A stretch of DNA of 64,000 nucleotides. It comes from Phorcus lineatus. Lineage: Eukaryota; Mollusca; Gastropoda; Trochida; Trochidae. Below, piece by piece: positions 37,401-47,600 of this stretch. The translations under genes and the position numbers were made by a program. Where the stretch lies: positions 12,350,501 to 12,414,500 of the forward strand of contig OV121087.1 in NCBI GenBank assembly GCA_921293015.1. The letters are read 5' to 3'. The notes under the pieces are model-generated. The model saw nothing but the letters and a program-made list of their open reading frames with translations, did no database searches and was not told the DNA's origin. Each line of letters opens with the position of its first letter. Within the stretch, counting starts at the first letter, position 1.

Positions 37401-38753
37401 CTATGCTTTCAACTTCAGCAGTATCACATGCCTCGGTTCAAGACTTCGATGGCTGCTCGTTTGTAATTATCTTTGTAATGGAAATTAAACCTGTTGTGAG
37501 TGTATTAATATTTATATGACACTGCAACGATTTAGACTAAAGTCTCACCAAAAAAATGTTTGTTACAAAGGCGCAATTACCGTTTTGTAAGAGGTACTAA
37601 CTTTATGCAAATCGAAAATTTATGTTTTCAGTTGTGAACATAACTGAAAAAATAAAAACTGTTGAAAAATACCATATACCTTGTTTATTCTAATTAGACA
37701 TAAGGACAGAGTTACTTCCCTTTATTGTGAAATTGAAAGAAATTAACCTTTATTCATCTTAATCCAATATCAATAACACTTTTAAATGTCGAGGATAGCT
37801 GTTCGTTTTTGCATTTTTTATTTCATTCTTTAAAACAATCCATAACTCATTTGATGTTATTAATAGTAATGAAATGTTATAAAAGTAATGACATGTCAGT
37901 TTTAAGTTGTTCTGATGATGTTGAAACAACGTCAAAACACCAACCAAATTTCAACGTCAGTTAAAAGACGTTGTTCCGACGTCGAAAATTGGTTGATCGA
38001 CGTCCTGACCTAAAATCAACCAAATTTCGACGTCGAAATGACCTCAGATGCCTGCTGGGATCATGCAATAGTCCAACTGTTTGCCTATGTCTGTAATGGT
38101 TATCTGTATGGGTGTGTTGTACAGCCTGGGCCTGAAAGCCCGAAGAAGAAGAGGGGAAGACCGAAGGGTTCACTGAACAGAACAAAATCTGAGGACAAAT
38201 CTAAAGGTTAGTGTAGTGTATTGACGTTAATGTACATGCCAGTCACTCTACCGCTGTGTCGAAATGATGCGAATTACTCCCCTTTGTCACTCTTCTGTAT
38301 GAGAGGTAATAAACATTCCAGCACATTTTTAGCAGACGCCATTTGTTCTGTTATTCTATGATAATTTTTTTGCCATATTAAGAACATAACATGAACATGA
38401 ACATATGAAAATAAAAAATTTTAAAGTTTAAAGGGGCAGTAGCATGTTTTTTAGATAAAAAAGTGATCTCACTTAAATGAAAATAAATGTTACCAATTAC
38501 AAGATAATGTTTTTTTAGTCAAAAGAAGCAGTTTTAAAACAAAACTATCATGTATCCATCTGAATTCAAGCAAATTCTAACTAGAAGTGTATATTGAAAT
38601 TACTTCAAGATATGGATATTTGTTACAGAACAAAAAGCCCCGCCAGAAGAGGACATGTTCTCCAACCTTCCTTCAGAGAAAGCACTGCAATATTCTGTCA
38701 TACTGGCGGAGCTGAACCGCAAGATGCTCACACAGAACTTTAAACCACCCTAG
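34410..38753 (+). CDS. C16orf87: C16orf87 / UPF0547 family protein, five coding exons
   Basis: Coding exons: 34410-34469, 36173-36278, 36585-36718, 38125-38206, 38629-38753 (507 nt, 168 aa; the human protein is 154 aa). All introns are GT/AG, phases 0,1,0,1. Exon 1 begins MVRRKFDRTVVKKCPVCQQQ and joins in frame to VPVACKGCTCGHQF, giving the UPF0547 signature of two Cys pairs (C14/C17 and C25/C28, or C30) that probably bind one zinc. Exon 3 is basic (PMRRRTVRTKRVRPDFF). Exon 4 carries an AT-hook, RGRPK at residues 110-114. Exon 5 encodes the conserved acidic linker and C-terminal helix (LPSEKALQYSVILAELNRKM). The family is nuclear; the human protein is reported with HDAC1/2-MIER-type complexes, so a chromatin co-factor role is plausible but not shown here. 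The start is the only ATG that keeps the first CxxC in frame. The exon 3 acceptor could lie 3 nt further on (36588). Intron 1 holds a 141-codon open frame, intron 3 a transposon and intron 4 a MITE fragment. Confidence 0.92.
35654..36079 (+). CDS. Unrecognised 141-codon open frame in C16orf87 intron 1
   Basis: An ATG-initiated frame of 141 codons lies within intron 1 and ends about 95 nt before exon 2. The product is lysine-rich at the start (KAKAIMRKAIKQNEKSAKLK) and has a middle part rich in Leu/Phe/His/Tyr, with no signal peptide, clear membrane segment or known motif. There is an in-frame stop 12 nt upstream of the ATG. I do not recognise the family. It is longer than expected by chance in such AT-rich DNA and may be a fragment of a mobile element, but the frame could also be accidental. 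Confidence 0.25.
   Translation: MKAKAIMRKAIKQNEKSAKLKALHNTFGSIELVSKPLSSMLQTDDHLWSFCRNSLENMPHILKNQSLYFFKNALTYTYTHNVLCSPDNVLDLITTPVKHSGYWKYEYLLQIREYPQDVKVFGYHNHLNNFLSGSLLNKHYP
37200..38060. mobile_element. Non-autonomous DNA transposon in C16orf87 intron 3
   Basis: Perfect 12-bp terminal inverted repeats TCCCAGCAGGCA (37200-37211) and TGCCTGCTGGGA (38049-38060). Both subterminal regions are packed with ACGTC/ACGTTG motifs in both orientations (about 37216-37330 and 37925-38045), and the ~580-bp AT-rich centre is unrelated. No transposase frame. Subterminal motif clusters like this are usually transposase-binding sites. Target duplication unclear (AT at most). Confidence 0.75.
38428..38580 (+). 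mobile_element. TTAAAGGG-type MITE left half in C16orf87 intron 4
   Basis: TTTAAAGGGGCAGTAGCATG begins the copy; the AAAAGAAGCAGTTTTAAAAC motif follows. No right end is visible before exon 5 at 38629, so it is truncated. Confidence 0.6.
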
Positions 38754-38814
38754 CGACCTCAATGTTCTGTCATTTTTCAGTTCATCACATTCTGTCATGT
38801 ATCAACTGACCACA

Positions 38815-38888
38815 TCTTACTTTCTTTAAACACGCCGATAAGGGCTGAAATATTGCCCAAGCGGTGTTAAACAATAGCTCACTCACTC
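38815..38888 (+). repeat. SINE-like tail 3' of the C16orf87 homologue
   Basis: Starting about 60 nt after the stop codon is CACGCCGATAAGGGCTGAAA...GCGGTGTTAAACAATAGCTCACTCACTCGC. The GTTAAACAA-CTCACTCACTC ending resembles the 3' ends of SINEs common in gastropod genomes (from general knowledge, not searched). It probably lies in the 3' UTR. I found no AATAAA in the first ~300 nt after the stop. Confidence 0.45.
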
Positions 38889-39122
38889 GCTTTGTTTAAA
38901 AGTTATTCTGAAAAACACACTGACATATCTTATATTCATTGTCATCACCATACTGGAAGAGACTTATTTAAATTTGATGTAATTTTGCAAGAAGCGTGTA
39001 GCTCAGATTTAAGAAGTTTGGTTAAAGAGTTTCATAGAAGTGTGGTATCTATGCTGAAATATCAAAAGTATGCCTCATTTTCAAAAGATCTGGCTTTATT
39101 CATTTATATTGTCATTGCTCCA

Positions 39123-39527
39123 AATAGAGGTAGCTCCATCATAAATTCCTATACAACCTCTGTCTCAATAAGAAGGTTTCTCGGGCTTCCGGCAGTTTCC
39201 CCTACTGGCACAATATTGCAATTTAAACTACCTGGCAATATATCAGCCAATGAAAACAACAAATGTTGTCACACAGGCCTGTGCAATGATACAGTCGCAA
39301 AATGAGACATTTGTGTTCTGTAAAGTCGACTTAAAGTGAAAGGTGCATATTTGAATAATGTTTATGGAAAGCTTATGGATATAATTTAGGCGATTTGAAT
39401 GATAACTTTGATAATGATAACGGCCTCACTGATTGCATCCAATCAGAATTCTACATTTCTAGACCAAGAAACCTTCGTATTAAGACAGGTTGAAAAGGAA
39501 TTTATGACGGAGCTACCTGTTGGGAGA
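39123..39527. mobile_element. Long-TIR MITE between the two genes
   Basis: The left arm about 39123-39190 (GAGGTAGCTCCATCATAAAT, AGAAGGTTTCTCGGGC) is the inverted complement of about 39460-39527 (AAGAAACCTTCGTATTAAGA, GGAATTTATGACGGAGCTAC). A 137-codon open frame at 38892-39305 overlaps it and is probably incidental. Confidence 0.65.
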
Positions 39528-39680
39528 GAATGTTATATTGTCGGTGATATGGATATCTTACAGTCATTTTCATTTCATAAAATGAATTGGATCAATTGTT
39601 ATACATGTATGTTCCCTTATGTTCTATAGAAATATCTTTTTGTGGAAAATTAAATGTTTTTCTATTGATATGATTGGTCG

Positions 39681-40450
39681 AGTTAATTTTTAGATCACCA
39701 GGCCTGAAAGGCCAGATGGGCTTATGGTATTGCTTGTTTTCTTGCGTCCAGCGGGAAGACTCCATAAACTTTTCACATTTTTTACTTTGTCTCTAGAAAT
39801 GCTGTACTTACAAACTTATAATTTTGTATAAAGTCAATTGGCACGGGAGGCTGAAAATTTATGGTGTTGAACCAAAACAAGTTGGTATACGAAGCTCAAA
39901 TTTTCAGAATAACATCTCTGCTCAGATATCTATTGATATATATGTAAACAATATTGTGTAACCCATCATCCATCCACAACTGTTTTTTGAAACATATTGA
40001 TTACTTTGGCCTTTGACTTATGAATAAGGAACTTGAAATTGTTAAGTGGAGACTACAGTTTGGTCTTGATACCCCTCAAATAGGGGTGTGGCAGGGCATC
40101 TACCCTCACATTGTCTTTTTCAGAAACCTCAAATGTAGAAAATCTTTCAGTAGAATGACGATTTTTTAAAACTCACTGTCCTACTCCAAAAAAAACAAGG
40201 CACGGTAGGTCCACATGGTGTGCCAGGGTAATGTTGCAAATAGAAAAGCCTAACCCTTTTAAAAGCTTCGTAAAAATGTTCATTTTATTGATGTGGTAAT
40301 GAAGATTCAAACCCAAGTTCATATCTGTATTTCAATTAATGAGCAAAATATAAATATAAAATCAACTGGTCAGAAATTTTGTAGTCACAGTATGCCATCT
40401 TTTATATGAAATATTAATATTTATTGAAGGACAGTAACAAGCAGATCAAA
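39681..40450 (+). repeat. Possible repeat element with GCCTGAAAGGCCAGATGGGC motif
   Basis: ATCACCAGGCCTGAAAGGCC then AGATGGGCTTATGG resembles a repeat start I associate with invertebrate genomes. The rest of this ~770 bp intergenic stretch shows no gene or second copy in the window. Confidence 0.3.
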
Positions 40451-40795
40451 ATTTGTGGATGTGGTCCTGACTAAGATGATGTGTCTTCCGTGGTCCTGGG
40501 CAGGCCTACAACACAGATAGCAATCAAATCTTCAAAACTGACTACATATACTCTATAGCAGAACACAAATCACCAAAGCTGGAATTCATACCCTCCAAAC
40601 AGGAAACAAACGCTGTAAAAACTGAGGGTTGGGTAGAGAGATATTGTCATTTGGTTGATGAGCTTGAGCTGGGTGGTCAACGATGATGGGGAGAAGGTGA
40701 GTAAGAATGTGGAGGAAGGATGTTGGTAAGAAATGATTTCTAGCATGGTTTTAGTTGCTTTTACATTCTTTTAGTGCTTATAGAGACTATTTTTT

Positions 40796-41099
40796 GAGGT
40801 GAGGTGAGTTGGTGTTTAACGCTGCTTTCAAAATTATTTCACTTATATAGCAGCTGCTAGTATTATTGCAGGAAGAAAGCCCGCAACACCATTGTGGCTA
40901 TGCATTGCCATGAGACCTGCAAGCATCGACTGGAACTAGCGAACCATGGGTGTTACTGCAGTGAATTTCAGTGTAGAATTGCACCCAAACCTGACTGACC
41001 TGACAAACCTGAGAACAGTTCTCTACTGCAGACAAAGTTGCCGAACCCCTGGCGGGATTCAAACCACGGACCTCTTGACCACAGCGCTATCCCGCCCCC
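40796..41099 (-). mobile_element. tRNA-derived SINE downstream of NEIL3
   Basis: From GTGAGGTGAGTTGGTG to GCGCTATCCCGCCCC. A deletion removes part of the anticodon arm of the tRNA-like head. It lies about 500 bp past the NEIL3 stop, sense to NEIL3. Confidence 0.85.
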
Positions 41100-41289
41100 A
41101 CTATTCTTTGAAGGAAAAAGAGTGAATATATAGTGTGGAACTGTACTTACTCCTGAACTGCATGATTGTTACAGGACTTATTTTCCTTTTTGTATCATGA
41201 TTTAAGGTATGGTCTGGTCTGACTTTCTTCATATTATGAGTAAATAATTTTTTTGTCTAAAAGAAAACAAGTGCATTTTTTCATAAGAA

Positions 41290-41295
41290 TTTATT
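41290..41295 (-). terminator. Candidate NEIL3 polyadenylation signal
   Basis: TTTATT on the plus strand gives AATAAA on the minus strand, about 310 nt beyond the NEIL3 stop. It is the first canonical hexamer I found downstream. The region is very AT-rich, so a chance match is possible. Confidence 0.35.
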
Positions 41296-41601
41296 GTTAA
41301 TTTCAAATATTTTCAAGTTAATATTTTTACAAAATATTTTCTTTTTTTTACATTTGCATTTTCATATCAACAGTTAAGCACCAACTAATTTAATTCAAAA
41401 TGTCCTAAGATGCACATATATATAACAAGAGGATAAATTTTCTATCAGGATACAACTGTTATACCTCAGGATACATCTATTATCACAGACTTAATCATCT
41501 TAAATACCATTTTGAGTACTTTACATGAGTGAGTCAAGCATAATTTCCCCCTCATATAAAATTTTTTAATTCTAAGCACTTAAAACTAATTAGATTTAGA
41601 T

Positions 41602-44600
41602 CTAACTCTCATCATATCCAAGAGCCCACTCAAAGAATCCACACTGTTTCTGTTTGCCCAAGGGACAAGCAAAGAATTTCCTTCCATTATTTGGTCCTTC
41701 TTTCATGACAGTTCTGAAGGCACAGGGCTTGCCATGTCCCTCACAGATCGGGAACCGTTTGTCACACCACTGCAACAGGAACATATTTTCAATAGTCTCA
41801 TTAAAATTGACTTATCAAAATAACAAAATTACAAAAATTACAAAATTACAAACATTACAAAAATAACCAAAATTACAAAAATAACTTAACCATTAGTAAC
41901 TTACATAATCACGTTTTAAGAAGGATCAAGCTTATCGATGAGTTCACTTTCATGAACTCTCTAACTTGACCCTAACTACAAACACCAAATGCTTTTTCTG
42001 GAGATATGATTGGCTACCTGACCATCTGTCGGAACATGAGAATGGTGGGTTTGGGTTTAGATGAACCTTCCCGAATAACCAAGGTTGTATCCCGGTGGAG
42101 TCAATATTTTCACACTTGTTTCCTTTAAACCAGTCGATTTTAATCAAAGTGATATTTTCAAATGAGTGCAGTCAATCCTTTGTAATCCAGGGTAAACATT
42201 CAAACACCCTGGATCAAAGGTGAGCTTTATGCAAAACTTTTATTACCTCCCTTTTGCTGGCCCCACCAGAATAGATTTGACATTAACCATACACACTCAG
42301 CGATGCACTTTGTTCCCATTGGGTATTCTGCTTTAAGCATCTCTATAGCATAGCTCTGCACAAAATGATCATGCCTCTGAAATCTTTTTCAATTTTAGGA
42401 AGAAATTAATAAAGGGCAAAAAGCAAGTGCTACGTCTGGAAACCCAGACACCAAAGATAATTAAGAAATGTGTTTCAGTAGTTTTCCCTGACAGGAGTCC
42501 GCTCTTAAGTTGATGCTAAACTATATCATACGCATTTTTGGATTCTTTTAATGTTTTACCAGTAGATCAGAGGTGTTCCATGGTAGAAGCAATTTCATTT
42601 GTACCATAAACACTGAAGTGAAGAAAGCTGATTGGATGGAAGGCCAGAAAGGGAGGTAATAAAATTGTAAAAAGCTTACTTTGGATCCAGGGCATTAGTG
42701 GAGGATTACCGAAACATCAAACCTGGACAAACGACTTAATGACTTAAGGTCTTAGATCAGTTCTATTTATAAAGGCTATTTAGCAAAACAATAATGACAT
42801 TTGTAACCTTTCAATAACTCCTTCTCATAACCCAATTTCTATACTATGTGACAGTAATATTACAGGAAGGACAAGATTATTGCTATTTAACCAGTTTAAG
42901 TCAAAGTTAAACCTCACCTCAAAGTAGTTGCACTGTTTTGCTCTCGGCATACTACACACAAAGAACCATCTCCCTCTGTTTTCGTTTTCCTTCCAACACT
43001 GTCTCATATAACATCTTCGTTTGTGGCCAGGACAAAGAGGTATTTTACTAGGAGTTGCCTCCCCTTGTTGAGAGGGTGCGGGAGTTGTCTTTCCTTGTTG
43101 AGCACCTTTATTGATAGCAATTGGTTTCTTGAAGCCGTTGGGGCTGTTATTTTGCGGTTTAATTATGTTTGAAGTCTCAGATAGTCTAGCTTTCTTGTGT
43201 GGTAAAGTGTCTTGGCAGTCAGACATGTTTATTTGACTGTTATTATTTGAAAGTGACCGTTTTCTGAATGTGTATCCTGACTTAGTTACCACAGTTTTCA
43301 CATTAACTTCTTGCTGAGTTTCTGTCACTTGCGAAGGAATGGTGTCAGTTGTATTTTTTTCACTCTTTTGCTGATTTGCTTGGTTAGAATTACCTCCCTT
43401 AGGAGTCAAACATGCTGAACAGTTTGTCTGATTCCCAGAGTTCTTCAATGTGCACACTGAGCATGCCCAGTCCTCAGTTTTCTTCATACTTCCTGTACTG
43501 ACCCAACTCAACAAGCTGGTCTTATTGGAGGATTTCCTGGGTAAACAGAGAAAGGAAAATGGAACATTCCCATTGATACTAGTTTACTACAAAATGTTCA
43601 AAAATATTTAGAGCTATAAAGGGAATTAAATTTTTATAGAATACTTCAGGAACTTGAAGCATCTTGAATATCAACAAAAAACATTTACAAATGAAATTGA
43701 AAAGACAATGCCAATAGTGTCTGGAAGACAAGGATATCCTATTGATGTACAACTTCTTTATTTTAACAATGATGACGTTTCAGAATAGATCCTTATACCA
43801 TTATCAAGCAAAAAGGTACAGTTATTGATACATGAAATACATATGGGTAAGTTAATGAGCCGCTTGAGCAATATTTCAGCCATTAGCGGCGAGTAAGGTG
43901 TGGAAATAAAACCATTATTTCTACATGGAATATACTTACTGTGTCTGGAAGCGAGTGAGATCATTGTTTTGACAGCTATCACAGAAGTACGTGACCCTGG
44001 CGTTGTCCTCCCCCATCCTCGTAGTGGTGATCTTCCCCTCACACTGACGGCACTTCCCCACGTGGTACACTTTCTCATAGGGCCGCAAGGGTTTCCCAGT
44101 CTTCCGACACTGCAAAGGAGTTTTTAATCTTTTGACAATGCATGGATGGAAGGAGGTAATCGGGACTTTTGTAAGGCTTCAATTAACTAGCTAACTTTTG
44201 TCGAGGTAAGGTGACTTGGGGAAAACAGCTTTCAAGAGTATTTAATTTATATCACAGCTGCTAGTAATATTGCAGGGAGACAGCCCGCAACACAAATGTG
44301 GCTATGTATTGCGGTGAAACCTGCGAAAATTGACTCGAACTAGAGAACGATGGGTGTTAGTGCGCTGTTGTTCAGTGCAACATTGCACCCAAACCTTACT
44401 GCGTGTAGAACAGTTCTCTACTGCAGACAAAGTTGTCCAGCCCCTAGCGGGATTCGAACCCAAGCAAACTTCAGCTTGCATTACAGCAACTTTTTTGATC
44501 AAGGTTTTACTTAATTAAATTAGTGCACTTAAACAATTACCGTATTTGACGTGATAAGCGCCTGGGGCGCTTAAAAAATTGGTAAAAGGGGGCGCTAATT

Positions 44601-47600
44601 AAAACGATAAAAATTGTCCTCAAGTTTAGTCTTGAAAGTGTTTTCTTACGATACACATGTCTTTGAAATATGGTTTTATAAGTTTTATCATTTTGATGGT
44701 GGCTGGGGGTCTTGAAATACCCTGTATTCTTCACTTTAGTGGAAGTAAAAGACTTATTGCAAGACTGAAAAACCTTCCTCAATGAATCAGCATGCAAGGT
44801 AAGCAATGTTGATAGGTGGGCGCTAAATCAGGATGCATATTGTTCACTCAAAAACGTGGTGGGTGGGCGCTTATAGGGGAGTGGGCGGTTATTAAGTCGA
44901 ATACGGTAAGTCCATTTAGAAATCTCCTTCTGATTGCTACAAATTGCTAGAAACAAAGTGATAGCTACTGGAAGCAGTAATCTCTCATGAGCTGTTTGGT
45001 GAAATGATAATGACAATCCTGCTACATCAGTATACTGTATTTGATGTATCTTAAAATAATTGAAAAGAAAGGGTACTTTTTGAAATTAATTTCCCTTAAG
45101 TTCTAAAGATAATCAAAACAAATACTGCCACTTTGATATGTTCAAAATTGTTTCAAGTTAAAAAACTTTGCCTGCCAATATTTTGAATAAAAAGATCGCT
45201 TACTTACCTACATGCTATACATGTAGTTCTTTAACCATAAGTATAAGGAGCAAGACTCATGTTTTGAATGCAACTGCCTAGCTTTATCACATAGGCAAAG
45301 TTGTGAGAAGGAGGTGCTTATCATTTCATGAATTACAATTTGGGTGAGAGGCTGTTTATAGTGCAAGGGTGCTTTGAATGTCAAATAAAGTAGTTGTATT
45401 TTAAGAACTGATGGTTGGTTATTCATGAATATGTGAAGCATGGTCCTTGAAACAAATGTCTTGACCTCAATTGACTTATCATCTAAGTAGTGCCCAGTTA
45501 TTCAAGGCACTTGTCCTGGTATATATATATCAGGTTATTGTAGATCTCTGTAAATACTAATGAATAAGATAGTCTGATACGACATGATTGACACAGAATG
45601 AATACAAGAATCCTGTTTACCTTATAGAAGATCATGGTAAAATCCCGTGTCATCTTTACAAGGAGGGAGATATGTTCTTCAGTCAGTTGATCTATCTGAA
45701 AATTTGTCAACAATTCATTGTTTGTTAATGTTCCAAAACATTTGGGATCACATATATATACTACATGGTTAGTCAGTTTGCTGTTGGTTACGTCAGCAAT
45801 GGTGGTATTGCCTGTCTCCAAGGGTGTGGGTTCAAATCCTGTTAGGAGCTCCACCCAAAAAAGTACAAGAATTTGCCCTATTGCAATTAGGGTGATCCTG
45901 AACTTTTGTATCATTTGTTCACTATCTAAATGGCATGTATCTTTATAATACCTTTATTATTATACCTCTATTAAATTTGTAAGAATATCATTGGTCAGTT
46001 GACATCACGTGATTGAAAAATATATCCGTACACTGACCCGGCTATCCCGAGGAGGTTTGACCTGACCAAGGCCATAGGTCGAGGTCAGGTCAGACCTCCG
46101 AGGGTGTCAGGTTCGAGAGTGTATATTATTTACTACATTGTGTTTGTATTGTACACTACGTTGCCTTGGGAACAATTTCAAATATTGATAGATTATCATC
46201 TACCATTTACATTTTCAAAACTGCAAATAAAAAAACCTATCTAATGTCTTTTTAAGCTGAGCATCTTTTTATATGATTTTGATGTTAGTAAGATCTAATC
46301 TGAGTAAAAGGAACAAAATATTTTTCTTGAAAAAAAGTGGTGTACACAAACAAACTTACCTTTGTGTTTGGCCTGATGCCACTGTCATACAAAGCCTGTA
46401 ACCGGTAATGAGAAAATTCATTCAGTCTGTGACAAAAAGTAAAATGTAATAGAAGTGGTTTTTGAAAGATGAATTTAGTAAAGTATTACTATTACCTAAC
46501 CATTAACCATTGTATTCAATGCTCATGGAAATAGAATAAAATGTTAAAAAGTTGAAACAAAATTTCTGCAGCCCATTTGGATGTAAATTTGTTAAAAGAC
46601 CTATCAAACACTATCGACTAATATTTGTCTTTGCATCTACAGTAAATACATTTCAAAATTATCTTTCAGTCATTGGTGTGCATGGTAAATTTTTTTTATC
46701 ACAATTCACAACTTATCGCAATTTATTGTCATTATACAACCTGTCAAGCTTGAACATAGTAATATTCAGAAACAACTACTTCTTCTCCATGAAATAAAAC
46801 CACTTATAGAATTTCACATATTTGACTCCAACAACATACTCTGTGCCCCTTTAAGACAACTTGTACCTCATTTTTGATGATGTTGCCCACTCCTGGTAGA
46901 ATGACCTGATCCAAGAGGACATCACACACCATTCGACCGGTCTGTTGCATCACCAAGGCAACCGCCCTCTTGGAGTTGAAAATAGGGGAACAAATATCCA
47001 AGTCCTTCAATTCTTGATACTTTTCTTTACATTCCTTGGAATCCCTGAAAGGGAATGTTGTTCAAAAGAATACATCTAAAAAAAATAAAAGACTTTGAAT
47101 TAAAAGCGGCCAAACTTTCAGTTATATGACCCAGTACAATAAATACTGAAAAACTGATGAGGTCCAGAGCAAATGCAATATCTTTTAATGAATGAATGCA
47201 TTCAGAAAGCACACAAAAATGTTAGCAGGATAAATCTACCAAACTTTGTGAAGAAATTTGTAGAGGCAAATTTTTTATCTGATATTACTTTGAATACATG
47301 CTAATCTAATCATGACATCCCTAATACTTAGGTGAGATGGGACAACCAAATAACTTATAAAAAAATGTATTAATTTTTACAAAATAGCAAGGGTATAATC
47401 AAACATTACTGGGTCAATCACATTATAAGGAAAGGCTATAACAGCATCTGCAGACTAAGGGTTAATGACACCTGATGTCCGCAGCTTACTTATAGAAGGC
47501 AAGATGGTCGCCATCCATGTCTACTTCCAATGATGAAGGCTATAACAGGGTGTGCAGACTAAGGGTTAATGAAACATCTCACCTGATGTCTGCTGCAGAC

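Noticed and set aside
37910-37950. Second hammerhead candidate (CTGATGA ... GAAAC)
   Set aside because: Only 4 nt separate the two core boxes, so no stem II can form; it lies in the transposon subterminus.
37961-38185. 74-codon minus frame crossing C16orf87 exon 4
   Set aside because: Antisense shadow of the exon and of transposon subterminal repeats.
38892-39305. 137-codon open frame after the C16orf87 gene
   Set aside because: Its 3' half is the left arm and interior of a long-TIR MITE shared with 15.65 kb, and the other copy does not keep the frame.
42825-42917. Extension of NEIL3 exon 8 to a stop inside the intron
   Set aside because: A good GAG|GTGAGG donor at 42918/42917 joins in frame to the second GRF finger, as in the family.
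43758-44127. 106- and 75-codon frames over NEIL3 exon 7
   Set aside because: Out-of-frame shadows; the correct frame gives the CRQC...CDSC zinc finger with proper splice sites.
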